Assembly: GCA_043730365.1 (NCBI GenBank)
Contig: JAYTKJ010000012.1
Span: forward strand, 1-32,866
Direction of reading: 5' to 3'
DNA: 32,866 bases
Origin: VFZP01 sp043730365
GTDB taxonomy: Bacteria; Acidobacteriota; Terriglobia; Bryobacterales; Bryobacteraceae
Shown: in pieces, positions 23,308-31,954 of the stretch
How the letters are laid out: each line of letters opens with the position of its first letter
How positions within the stretch are numbered: the first letter of the stretch is position 1
Position numbers and translations under genes: made by a program
The notes under the pieces: model-generated
The model's input: the letters and a program-made list of their open reading frames with translations, nothing else
Databases searched by the model: none
Told to the model about the DNA's origin: nothing

Positions 23308-23907
23308 TTGCCTCCCCAAGTCTCCACTGTCGTCAAAGTAGCGGAAGCCGATTTTCCCACGCGCTTCGGCCATTTCCGTATCTGCGGGTTCCGCTCGGGT
23401 GAGGAAGAAGCTATTGCCATCGTGATGGGCGATCTCGCCTCGTCGCCGCCGCTCGTCCGCATCCACTCGCAATGCATTACCGGTGACGTGTTCCACAGCC
23501 TGCGCTGCGATTGCCGCGCGCAACTGGAGTTGGCGCTGGCGATGATTGCCGCCGAAGGGCGAGGCATGGTGATCTACGAAAACAAGGAAGGCCGGGGCAT
23601 CGGCCTCGTCAACAAGATCCGCGCGTACGAGTTGCAAGACCAGGGCGCGGACACGGTGGAGGCCAACGAGCGGCTCGGATTTGACGCCGATCTGCGCGAC
23701 TACGAGTTGCCCGCCGGCGTGCTGCACCGGCTCGGCGTCACCTCGGTCCGGCTGCTATCGAATAACCCGGAAAAGATCGACGCGCTGGAGCGAGCCGGGG
23801 TCCGCGTCACTGAGCGCGTGCCCTGCCAACCGGAGTCTGAAGAGGCCTCGGCCCGCTATCTCGCCACCAAGAAGGAAAAACTTGGGCACCTGCTCGAGGG
23901 ATTCTGA
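23308..23907 (+). CDS. ribA: GTP cyclohydrolase II
   Basis: A 199-residue cytosolic enzyme converting GTP to 2,5-diamino-6-ribosylamino-pyrimidinone phosphate, formate and pyrophosphate, the first step of riboflavin synthesis. The zinc ligands are C56, C67 and C69 (SQCITGDVFHSLRCDCRAQL). ENKEGRGIGL and ERLGFDADLRDY hold the GTP-binding and catalytic residues. LLSNNPEKIDALERAGVRV and the tail TKKEKLGHLL match E. coli RibA. It is the stand-alone form without a RibB (DHBP synthase) domain. The start appears to be TTG 23308, with GAGAG about 7 nt upstream; a nearer ATG at 23294 is out of frame and opens a 15-codon ORF. No other rib gene is in the window. A TACAAT box at 23290-23295 suggests a promoter. 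Confidence 0.93.
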   Translation: MPPQVSTVVKVAEADFPTRFGHFRICGFRSGEEEAIAIVMGDLASSPPLVRIHSQCITGDVFHSLRCDCRAQLELALAMIAAEGRGMVIYENKEGRGIGLVNKIRAYELQDQGADTVEANERLGFDADLRDYELPAGVLHRLGVTSVRLLSNNPEKIDALERAGVRVTERVPCQPESEEASARYLATKKEKLGHLLEGF

Positions 23908-23957
23908 AGCCTTTCGGCACCCGCCGATGCACGCGCCATGATGTACTGGTTCTAGAT

Positions 23958-26900
23958 ATGAAGCTTGCTCTGGCGGCGCTGGTGCTCGGCGCGGCGTCCA
24001 TAGTCCCGGCGCAGACCGTCACGGGAACCATCTTCGGCGTAGTCGTGCCGGGTGGCGCCACCGTGACAGTGAGCGAAGCCTCGCGCGGTTTTTCCCGCTC
24101 CGCCGTGTGTGACGCCACGGGCAACTACCGGTTCGCCGGCCTCGCCCCGGGCCGCTACGCCGTCAACGCCGCCGCTCCCAAACTGGCGTCCGCCACCGCG
24201 CGTGTCGAGCTGAACGCGGACGGCCGCCTGCAGCTCAATTTTGACCTCTCCTCCAACGCCGCCGTGGAAGTGCGCGAGACGTTGAAAGCGGTCGACCCCG
24301 AATCGCCCGCCCTCGGCTTCACGCTCGATCGGGACCGTATCGAGAAACTCCCGCTCAATCGGCGGGACTTTCTCCAGCTCAGCCTGCTCCTCCCCGGCGT
24401 GTTGCCGCCCGTGCAGGATTCCGAGCTCTCCAGCGGCGGCTCCTTTGCCATGCACGCCGGCGGCGCGCGCGAAGAGTTCAACAACTTCACGCTTGATGGC
24501 GCGGACAACAACGATCCATACATCAATCGCTTCGTCCTCCAGCCGTCGCTTGAGTCAATCCGCGAGTTCAAGATCCTGACCAACAGCTACAGCGCCGAGT
24601 ATGGCCGCACCGCCGGTGCCCAGGTCAACGTAGTGACGCGCGGTGGGTCCAATGAATGGCATGGTTCGGCCTACGAGTATCTTCGCAACCGCGTTTTTGA
24701 CGCCCGCAACTACTTTGACGGAGCCAATCGGCTGGGCTACACGCGCAATCAGTTCGGCGGCGCGCTCGGCGGCCCTGTGCGAAAGGATCGAGCCTTCTTC
24801 TTCGCCAACTACGAAGCCCTGCATGAGCGGCGCATCTTCTCGCGGCTGGCCGTCACTCCCACCGCTGCCGAACGCTCGGGCGACTTGTCGGCGCGCGCTC
24901 AACCGGTGCTCGATCCCTTCACGCGCCAGCCTTTCCCCGGCAACCGCATTCCGGCCGCCCGCATTCACCCGCTGGCGCCGCGCGTTCTCGAACTCTACAA
25001 CCGCCCCGTCACCCCGCAACTACGCGAGGGTTCACACAACCTCATCACGCGCTATGACCATAACTTAAGCGCGCGCGATGCACTCACCGTTCGCTACGGT
25101 TGGGGCTCGCAAAATCTGCTCGAGCCGTTTGCGCAGGAGACCACCGACGTGCCCGGCTTCGGCAACTACTCCGATAACAACGGCCACAACATCGCCGCTC
25201 AGCATCAACGCGTATGGTCCGCCGGCACCGTGCAAACCACGCGCCTGGCCTACACCCGGAGCTTTCGCAATTCGCGACCGCTGAATCACCAGACCAACGT
25301 CGGCGCGCTTTTGGGGGTCAACTGGCTCAACGTCACGCCGCGCAGTTACGGCTACCCCACCATCAAGGTCACCGGCTACTCGCAAGTGGGCGACGCCGAC
25401 AACCTGCCGCTTGAACGCACCACCGGTATCTGGCAGGCACACGAAGCGGTGGCGGTGCAGCGCGGACGCCACGCCATCAAGCTCGGCGGCGAATACCGGC
25501 GCGTTTCGACCGATGGATTCCTGGATTACTTTGGCCGCGGCTCACTCACCTTCTCCGGTGCGCTCTCCGGCGGCTCGCCCATTGCGGACTTGCTGCTGGG
25601 CTTCCCGTCCTTCGGCTTGCAATCGCAATTCGACAATCGCCAGAGCCTGCGCACTTCCGCCTACGATCTCTTCGTGCAGGATGACTGGCGCATCACACCG
25701 CGACTCAACCTTAGCCTCGGCCTGCGCTATGAGTTCAACTCGCCGCCCATTGATCCGGCCGATCGGATGTACATCTTCAACCCGTCCACCAATCGCTTGA
25801 ATCAGGTGGGTACAAATGGCTTCACGCGCTCCGGGCTGCGGGCTGACCGCAACAATTTCGCTCCGCGCCTGGGCCTCGCCTGGACGCCGCGCCCGGGTTG
25901 GGTGGTGCGCGGCGGCTACGGGCTGTTCTATGACTCCAGCATGCTCGTCATCAACTCGTCGCTTTACTTCAACCCGCCGCTGTTCACCGTGCGTGCCTTC
26001 TTCCCCACGGCCACGTCGCTCATCACGCTGGCCGACCCGTTTCCCGTCCGCGGCGGCATCACTCCGCCGGCGTCGCCCAACACGATTAGCCCGGATATCG
26101 TGGCCGGCAGCCTGCACCAGTGGAATCTCACCGTGGAACGCCAGCTTTCAAGCGCGATGACGCTCACCGCCGCCTATGCCGGCTCCAAAGGCACTCACCT
26201 CACGCGGTCCCGCGATCTTAACCAGGCGCGGCCGGGCGCGGGTAACGTGGCGCTGCGCCGCCCCAATTTGGCTTACGGCGGCATCTTCTTTAGCGAGTCC
26301 ACCGGTAACTCGAATTTTCACTCCATGCAGTGGAACCTTGACCGTCGGCTGGCGCGCGGCTTCTCGGTGATGACTTCTTACACGTGGTCTAAGTCGATCG
26401 ACGATACATCGGCTTTCCTTGGCACGCGTCCCGATAAGAACTTCCCGCAGGACAGTTTGAATTACTCGGCTGAGCGCGCGCTGTCCAGCTTCGACATGCG
26501 CCACCGCTTTGTCACTGCTCCGCTCTGGGCTTGGCGGGGCTTTGAGTTTCGCGGCATCTTCACGGCGCAAACCGGGCAGCCCCTCACGCCGCTGCTACGC
26601 CTGGATAACTCCAACTCCGGAAATTCCGGTAACATCTTCGGCAATGACCGGCCTGACGTTCTCCGCAACCCGCGCCTTGCGACGCGCACTCCGGAACGTT
26701 GGTTTGATACCAGTGCTTTTGCTATCGCGCGCCCATTCACCTTCGGGAGCGCGGGCCGTAACATCGTCACCGGGCCGGGCTACATCAACCTGGACGTGGG
26801 CTTATCGCGACGCTTCCGGCTCACCGAGCGGATGCACCTTACTCTCGACGCTCAGGCGTTCAATCTCTCCAATACCGCCCATTTCGATATGCCCGAGCGC

Positions 26901-26987
26901 TATGCCGACGAACCCGCCCTCTTCGGTCGCATTCTTTCCGCCAAAGCGCCCAGGCAGATTCAGTTCGGACTCCGGTTGGGATTCTAA
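23958..26987 (+). CDS. Oar-like TonB-dependent receptor with short regulatory domain
   Basis: A complete outer-membrane receptor of 1009 residues, with signal peptide MKLALAALVLGAASIVPAQ. The N-terminal CarboxypepD_reg-like domain is short (about 20-100; GNYRFAGLAPGRYAVNA). The plug contains LNRRDFLQLSLLLPGVLPP, NFTLDGADNNDPYINRF and SAEYGRTAGAQVNVVTRGGS, and the barrel ends in LRLGF. Phrases such as YDLFVQDDWRITPRLNLSLG are shared with the other two receptors, but the sequence is clearly distinct. There is no Shine-Dalgarno before ATG 23958. It follows ribA by 50 nt; a functional link is not implied. An inverted repeat at 27114-27138 may end its transcript. Confidence 0.93.
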   Translation: MKLALAALVLGAASIVPAQTVTGTIFGVVVPGGATVTVSEASRGFSRSAVCDATGNYRFAGLAPGRYAVNAAAPKLASATARVELNADGRLQLNFDLSSNAAVEVRETLKAVDPESPALGFTLDRDRIEKLPLNRRDFLQLSLLLPGVLPPVQDSELSSGGSFAMHAGGAREEFNNFTLDGADNNDPYINRFVLQPSLESIREFKILTNSYSAEYGRTAGAQVNVVTRGGSNEWHGSAYEYLRNRVFDARNYFDGANRLGYTRNQFGGALGGPVRKDRAFFFANYEALHERRIFSRLAVTPTAAERSGDLSARAQPVLDPFTRQPFPGNRIPAARIHPLAPRVLELYNRPVTPQLREGSHNLITRYDHNLSARDALTVRYGWGSQNLLEPFAQETTDVPGFGNYSDNNGHNIAAQHQRVWSAGTVQTTRLAYTRSFRNSRPLNHQTNVGALLGVNWLNVTPRSYGYPTIKVTGYSQVGDADNLPLERTTGIWQAHEAVAVQRGRHAIKLGGEYRRVSTDGFLDYFGRGSLTFSGALSGGSPIADLLLGFPSFGLQSQFDNRQSLRTSAYDLFVQDDWRITPRLNLSLGLRYEFNSPPIDPADRMYIFNPSTNRLNQVGTNGFTRSGLRADRNNFAPRLGLAWTPRPGWVVRGGYGLFYDSSMLVINSSLYFNPPLFTVRAFFPTATSLITLADPFPVRGGITPPASPNTISPDIVAGSLHQWNLTVERQLSSAMTLTAAYAGSKGTHLTRSRDLNQARPGAGNVALRRPNLAYGGIFFSESTGNSNFHSMQWNLDRRLARGFSVMTSYTWSKSIDDTSAFLGTRPDKNFPQDSLNYSAERALSSFDMRHRFVTAPLWAWRGFEFRGIFTAQTGQPLTPLLRLDNSNSGNSGNIFGNDRPDVLRNPRLATRTPERWFDTSAFAIARPFTFGSAGRNIVTGPGYINLDVGLSRRFRLTERMHLTLDAQAFNLSNTAHFDMPERYADEPALFGRILSAKAPRQIQFGLRLGF

Positions 26988-27113
26988 CAGCCGATTCCTG
27001 ACCAACAGTAAAGTCCGCCCCCTCCCTGCCCCATTTCACAGGCTTCGGGTTTACTTCAATCATACGCAGTTCAACCGCATCGATCGACCCTGAGCGTCGC
27101 GAGTCTGACCGAC

Positions 27114-27138
27114 CCGAGGCCCACCAACCTGGCCTCGG
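27114..27138 (+). terminator. Inverted repeat after the third receptor
   Basis: CCGAGGCC (27114-27121) and GGCCTCGG (27131-27138) form a perfect 8-bp stem around a 9-nt loop, about 126 nt after the receptor stop. No T-run follows. It lies in the 210-nt gap before the isochorismatase-fold gene, which otherwise holds nothing I can support. Confidence 0.4.
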
Positions 27139-27197
27139 AAACTGGCAATCGAACGGGCTTCGGCGCAGTTACCTCGGTGCGGCCTGCGCTAGGCTGA

Positions 27198-27824
27198 GTG
27201 GAGATGTGTACCGTCTACTTCGACGTTGATACGCAAATCGACTTCGTTCTCCCGGCGGGCTCACTCTACGTGCGGGGCGCCGAATGCCTCTTGCCCGTGG
27301 TGGCGCGGCTGCACGAGTTTGCCGCCTCACGCGGGGCCCTCGTGCTCTCCACCGTCAGCGCGCATTGCGAAAACGACAGCGAGTTCAGCGACTATCCGGC
27401 CCACTGCGTTAGAGGGACAGCGGGCCAGCGCAAGCCGGATTGCACGCGGCTTTCGTCCGTGGTCACCTTGCCTGAAGGACCCGCGATGCCACCGGGCTTG
27501 GGCGGAGTCCAGCAAGTACTGGTAGAGAAGAGCTCAGTAGACTGCTTCACGAATCGGAACCTGACGCGATTGCTGGCCTCCCTGGGCGTGTCCCATTGCG
27601 TTGTGTATGGCGTGGCCACTGAAGTCGCCGTCCGCCACGCCGCCCTGGGCCTCTTGCGGCTCGGATATCGGGTCACACTGGTGGCGGACGCGATTCAGGG
27701 AATCAGCCAGCCCATCGTGAGGCGGACGCTGGCCGATTTCCAGAATCAAGGGGGAGCGCTGCTCGAAAGTACTGCCTTGATGTTATCCAACCAGCCCCCG
27801 ATGTACGGGACCACGGTACGGTAG
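27198..27824 (+). CDS. Isochorismatase/nicotinamidase-fold protein lacking the catalytic cysteine
   Basis: A protein of 208 residues from GTG 27198, or 206 from ATG 27204; the family usually begins near MCTVYFDVDTQ, so the ATG is quite possible. It has the cysteine-hydrolase fold: Asp of the triad in FDVDTQIDF (D11), Lys in LVEKSSVDCF (K111), and the switch segment GVATEVAVRHAALG. In active members this last motif reads GVATDYCV or similar, with the nucleophilic Cys where this protein has Ala (A144, codon GCC at 27627-27629). The triad is thus D-K-A, and hydrolysis by the family mechanism is unlikely. HCVRGTAGQRKPD is also preserved. It could be a binding protein or a catalytically dead paralogue. 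It is single, followed by a palindrome-rich gap. Confidence 0.85.
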   Translation: MEMCTVYFDVDTQIDFVLPAGSLYVRGAECLLPVVARLHEFAASRGALVLSTVSAHCENDSEFSDYPAHCVRGTAGQRKPDCTRLSSVVTLPEGPAMPPGLGGVQQVLVEKSSVDCFTNRNLTRLLASLGVSHCVVYGVATEVAVRHAALGLLRLGYRVTLVADAIQGISQPIVRRTLADFQNQGGALLESTALMLSNQPPMYGTTVR

Positions 27825-27827
27825 TCC

Positions 27828-27886
27828 TTCTGTCAGAAAGTACCTTGCTGCATCCGGCAAAAGCCGCAAAACTTCCTAAGGAAGTT
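27828..27886. repeat. Cluster of three short inverted repeats
   Basis: Within 59 nt between two co-directional genes lie TTCTG-T-CAGAA (27828-27838), CGGC-AAAA-GCCG (27855-27866) and AACTTCCT-A-AGGAAGTT (27870-27886). The last has perfect 8-nt arms about a single central base and looks like an operator. The first two might help end the isochorismatase-fold transcript. No known binding-site consensus was recognised. Confidence 0.4.
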
Positions 27887-27949
27887 ATCTGAGCTGGTTG
27901 GCTTTGCTACCAGCCTCGGGTCGCTCATAGAACTGAGCACTGGAGCCGC

Positions 27950-30052
27950 ATGGATCGAGTCGAATTTGACTATTGGAAGCCGCGCGATGTAGCTCGCCTA
28001 CTCTCGCTAGTAGAGGCCGAGCGCCGGTATTTTCAGGAGATGATGGCCATGCTGCCCGTGGGCGTGGCGCTGCTCTCCCCCGGTCTCGATCTGACGATGA
28101 CCAACCGCGCATTCCGGCGCATGTTGGGCATTGAGCGTGAAAGCGTGGGTCTGCGCAAGCTTGATGACTTGCTCGGGATGCCCAGCCTGTCCGATCGTGT
28201 GAACGAGACGATGGCCTCACGAACATCGCGATCGGTGCTCAGTCCAAATACCGAAACGCCCGCCGGAAAACGGACCCTGCTCTTGTCGCTCCAGCCCTTC
28301 CGCGAGTGGGACGACGAGAGTGCACCCGAGATCCTGCTCACACTCGAAGATGTAACCGAACTGGTGGGCAAACAGCATGCCGCCATTGAAAGCGCCCAAG
28401 CGCCCCCGCGCGAAATTGAAGCAGCCGCGCCTGCGCCGCTGCCGCCTCCGCCTCCACCCACGCCGGCCATGGCTGCCGCGTCGGCCATCATCATGGCCAA
28501 ACTGGCGCCCGCCCCACCAAGTTGGCCTCATGCGCTATCCTGGCGCGCCGACGCTGCCAGCATGCGCCTGGAATCCGTGGAAATTCCGCCGGCCTTCGCC
28601 GAGGCGGGCCTGCCTCCGGATGCCTGGCGAGTGGGTGCCGATTTCTGGTCGGGCCGTGTGGTCTCCGCCCACCTTCCCCTGGTCAAGTCCTTTTACGAAC
28701 AAGTGCTGGCCGGAACGCCGCTGCACTCGATCGAGTACCGTGCCACTACCGTAAGTGGCGGACGTGCCGTATGGCTGCGTGACGTCGTCCGCGTTATCCG
28801 TGACGAGTCCGGTGGAATCGCCCATCTGGAAGGCTCCACCACCGAAGTGACTCAACTGCGCCAACGTGAGGACTCCATTGCCCAGTCCCACAAGATCGAT
28901 GCGCTCACCCGCTTGGCCGGCCGGGTGGCCCACGAATGCAACAACCTGCTGACGATCCTCGGCGGTCATGGCGAAGAACTCCTGCATTCCCTGTCTCCCG
29001 ATAATCCGCTGCGCGCCAATGCTCAGGAAATCCTGACCGCTGGGGACCGGCTCAGCGCCTTCACCCAGCAGCTCAGCACCTTCGTCAAGCATCCTAGCCC
29101 GGACTCGACCATGATCGCGATAGACGCCCTTGTCGGCGAGTATCGCGACGAGTTGCGCCAACTACTGCCCTCGTCAGTACGGCTCGTCGTCAATCCGGCC
29201 GCGCCGGCGGCGGTCGCGATTGGCGACCCGGCCCTGCTGGTTCATGCCCTGCGCACCTTCGCCCTCCGCGGAGCCGAAGCCATGCGTGGCGAAGGCACGC
29301 TTGCCGTGGAAACGAGTACCGTGGTGGCGGCCGACCCGACTGCCGCCAGTCGCGCCACGATGGCGCCCGGCCGCTATGTGCAGGTCGCCGTCCGCGACAC
29401 CGGGCACGCCATTCACCCCGACCTGCTCCAACAGATTTTCGAGCCCCCAACGGGCGAAGAGAGGCCGCGGCACAACTTGGCGGCCATCTACAAGTCCGTT
29501 CGCGAGATGGGCGGCGACCTAACAGTGACCAGCGAGTTTGATCGCGGCACTTGCTTCACGATCATGTTACCGCGCGCCGCCGACGTGCAGCCCGCCAGCG
29601 CGGTGCCTCCCGGTCCGGCTGCTGCCACGCCTGCCGAGCCTCTTGCGGCGCCTGCGCCCGCGCGGCCTGAAACAATCCTGGTGGTGGAGGACGAAGCAGG
29701 CATTCGCGGTCTGATCAAACGGATTCTCGGACGCCAGAACTACGAAGTCATCGAGGCCTCCAACGGCAAGCAGGCTCTTGAAATCGCCCGCCAGCACGCT
29801 GGACCCATCGACATGCTGCTCACCGACGTGGTGATGCCGGAAATGGGCGGGTTCGATCTTGCCAATCTGTTGCTCAAGGAACGGCCCAACACCAGGGTGC
29901 TATTCATCTCTGGCTACACAGGGCTGGCAGGCTTCGATCCTTCGCAGTTGCCCGCCGGATCGGGCTTCCTGCAAAAGCCGTTCACGCTGAACGCGCTGCT
30001 GGCCAAGGTGCGCGAAGTATTCGCTCCGGAGGCGGGCAAGCCGCGTGCCTAA
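27950..30052 (+). CDS. Hybrid PAS sensor histidine kinase-like protein with receiver domain and degenerate ATPase
   Basis: A 700-residue protein without clear membrane segments. Order: PAS-like domain (about 25-140), Ala/Pro-rich linker (150-190), second PAS-like domain (about 195-305), HisKA-like helix with LAGRVAHECNNLLTILGGH (H328), HATPase-like domain (about 395-542), another Ala/Pro linker, and a C-terminal receiver (574-692). The receiver is intact: VVEDE, phospho-acceptor D626 in LLTDVVMPEMGG, S654 in FISGY and K676 in LQKPF. The ATP lid is not: the N-box reads ALRTFALRGAEAM (T436 and R440 where Asn is expected), G1 is DTGHAI rather than DTGxGI, and the GLGL position reads RHNL. It may be a pseudokinase whose receiver is phosphorylated by another kinase. 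Its stop overlaps the convergent selB stop by 4 nt. Confidence 0.85.
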   Translation: MDRVEFDYWKPRDVARLLSLVEAERRYFQEMMAMLPVGVALLSPGLDLTMTNRAFRRMLGIERESVGLRKLDDLLGMPSLSDRVNETMASRTSRSVLSPNTETPAGKRTLLLSLQPFREWDDESAPEILLTLEDVTELVGKQHAAIESAQAPPREIEAAAPAPLPPPPPPTPAMAAASAIIMAKLAPAPPSWPHALSWRADAASMRLESVEIPPAFAEAGLPPDAWRVGADFWSGRVVSAHLPLVKSFYEQVLAGTPLHSIEYRATTVSGGRAVWLRDVVRVIRDESGGIAHLEGSTTEVTQLRQREDSIAQSHKIDALTRLAGRVAHECNNLLTILGGHGEELLHSLSPDNPLRANAQEILTAGDRLSAFTQQLSTFVKHPSPDSTMIAIDALVGEYRDELRQLLPSSVRLVVNPAAPAAVAIGDPALLVHALRTFALRGAEAMRGEGTLAVETSTVVAADPTAASRATMAPGRYVQVAVRDTGHAIHPDLLQQIFEPPTGEERPRHNLAAIYKSVREMGGDLTVTSEFDRGTCFTIMLPRAADVQPASAVPPGPAAATPAEPLAAPAPARPETILVVEDEAGIRGLIKRILGRQNYEVIEASNGKQALEIARQHAGPIDMLLTDVVMPEMGGFDLANLLLKERPNTRVLFISGYTGLAGFDPSQLPAGSGFLQKPFTLNALLAKVREVFAPEAGKPRA

Positions 30053-31929
30053 AGCACGACGCGCACGTCGCCCTCGCGCCGCGTTACGCGTTCGCGATCG
30101 AGAAACTCGAGCAACGGGATGGCATACTTGCGGCTCACGCCGGTCCATTCCTTGAAGGCGGACACCGCGAAAGTCTCGCCCCGGTGCGCAGCCAGAATCG
30201 CCTTCAACGAGTCCAGGGCCGCTGGATGATAGACCAGCTCTTCGCTGATGCGGATGAGACGCTTCTGCCGGAACAGGATCTGCAGCAGGCTGCGCGCGCG
30301 CACCGGATCCACGCCGCTGGCCGTCAGCACTTCGGCCATCGACGGCACAGCCAGGCCCGCCTGCTCGAAGGCGCCGACAATCTTGGCGAATGCCGCCTCC
30401 TCGTCCTGCTCAAGGCGCAAGCGATGCGTGCGCAGCCGTAGCGTTTCACCCTCGGCCACCACGGTGGTGGATTGCGCCAGCAAAGCGTCGATCAGGAAAT
30501 CGGGCGCGCCGGCCAATTCGCGCGCACGGAAAAGCTCCTTGGGCAAGCCAGGCTGCAGCGGTTGCTCCCGATGGTGAGCGGCCACGCCGGCGTGCAGCCG
30601 CTCGAGGCGCGCCTTCAGCCAATCCCGTCCGATTAGCCACTTCACTGGCGTGGAGAGCATGGCCAATCGGCTCCCCGTGGCGGCTACGGCGGCTTCGATT
30701 TCCGGCGTCACCAGCCCGGTGTGCCGGATTGCGCCGGCGATGTCGAGCCCGAACTCCGCATCGTTCACCGCCAGTTCCAGCCGCCGGGCGGGAGTCGCCG
30801 CAGCCAGATCCGCCAGGCGTGTCGCCAACTCTGCTCGCTTGAGCCGGCGCGGCTCGGTTGGGAAGCCAATCACCCGCCCCCCGCCGATAGTAACCACTGG
30901 CGAAATCTGCCGCAGGATGAAGCGGTCCCCCGGCAGCAAAACCAACGGCGTGGCCAGCTCAATCCGTGCCAATGCGCGGCCTCCGGGCTGGATGGCAAGC
31001 GAGCCGGCGCCGGCCAACTTGACGTGCGCTTCGGTCTCGGCGGTCCACGCGTGAAAATGCACGGGCGCCCGATGCTTGAGCGGCTTGGCCGAAGCCAGCA
31101 ACTCCACTTCGCAATCCACCACGCTCCAGGCTCGCAGGCGATCCGGCTCAATCACCGTGAGGCCGCGGGCCAGTTCAATAGCCTCCACTCCTGCCAGATT
31201 CATAGCCGTGCGCTGTCCGGCGAACGCCCGTTTGGTGGCCGCGCCATGCACCTGCAGCCCGCGCACGCGGAGCCGCAGCCCGCGCTCGGCTACTTCCACC
31301 TCCTGCTCCAGCGAAACCGATCCGGAGATCAGCGTACCGGTCACGACGGTGCCAAAACCTTTCATCGCAAACGAGCGATCGATCGGCAAGCGCAAGTGAC
31401 CAGCGCCGCTCTTGACCGTTACCGACTTGGCCTCGGCAGCCAGCAGCTTCTTCAACTCCTCGATGCCCTCTCCGGTGCGGGCGCTCACCGCTACCACCGG
31501 CGCCTTCTCCAGAAATGAACCGGTGACGAATTCGTCCACTTCGAGTCGCACCAGATCCAGAATGTCGCGATCTACCAGATCGGCCTTCGTCAGGACGACA
31601 ATGCCGCGCCGGATGCCCAGCAGCCGGCAGATGTCGAAATGCTCGCGCGTCTGCGGCTTGATCGACTCATCGGCGCCCACGACGAAAAGCACCATATCGA
31701 TCCCGCCGGCTCCGGCCAGCATGTTCCGCACGAAGCGTTCGTGGCCCGGCACGTCAATGAACCCGAAGCGGACGCCATCTAGCTCGAGGTGCGCGAATCC
31801 CAGATCGATAGAGATGCCCCGCCGTTTCTCTTCTTCCCATCGGTCCGTCTCGATGCCGGTCAGGGCGCGCACCAGCGCGGTCTTGCCGTGGTCGATGTGT
31901 CCTGCCGTCCCGACGATGATATTGGTCAT
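30049..31929 (-). CDS. selB: Selenocysteine-specific elongation factor SelB
   Basis: A 626-residue translational GTPase that brings Sec-tRNA to UGA codons with a SECIS element. The G-domain has GHIDHGKT (10-17), RGISIDLGFAHLEL (the SelB form of G2), DVPGHE (59-64) and TKAD (114-117). Beta-barrel domains II-III follow (RSFAMKGFGTVVTGTLISG is typical), and the C-terminal part contains winged-helix repeats that bind SECIS RNA (ending AFKEWTGVSRKYAIPLLEFL, DRERVTRREGD). It has full length for bacterial SelB. Start ATG 31929 has GGGAGAGG just upstream. selA, selD, tRNA-Sec and any selenoprotein are not in the window, though selA could lie elsewhere. A Fic gene precedes it on the same strand with a 25-nt gap. 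Confidence 0.95.
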   Translation of the reverse strand: MTNIIVGTAGHIDHGKTALVRALTGIETDRWEEEKRRGISIDLGFAHLELDGVRFGFIDVPGHERFVRNMLAGAGGIDMVLFVVGADESIKPQTREHFDICRLLGIRRGIVVLTKADLVDRDILDLVRLEVDEFVTGSFLEKAPVVAVSARTGEGIEELKKLLAAEAKSVTVKSGAGHLRLPIDRSFAMKGFGTVVTGTLISGSVSLEQEVEVAERGLRLRVRGLQVHGAATKRAFAGQRTAMNLAGVEAIELARGLTVIEPDRLRAWSVVDCEVELLASAKPLKHRAPVHFHAWTAETEAHVKLAGAGSLAIQPGGRALARIELATPLVLLPGDRFILRQISPVVTIGGGRVIGFPTEPRRLKRAELATRLADLAAATPARRLELAVNDAEFGLDIAGAIRHTGLVTPEIEAAVAATGSRLAMLSTPVKWLIGRDWLKARLERLHAGVAAHHREQPLQPGLPKELFRARELAGAPDFLIDALLAQSTTVVAEGETLRLRTHRLRLEQDEEAAFAKIVGAFEQAGLAVPSMAEVLTASGVDPVRARSLLQILFRQKRLIRISEELVYHPAALDSLKAILAAHRGETFAVSAFKEWTGVSRKYAIPLLEFLDRERVTRREGDVRVVL

Positions 31930-31954
31930 GAACCTCTCCCAAACGTGGCCCAGG

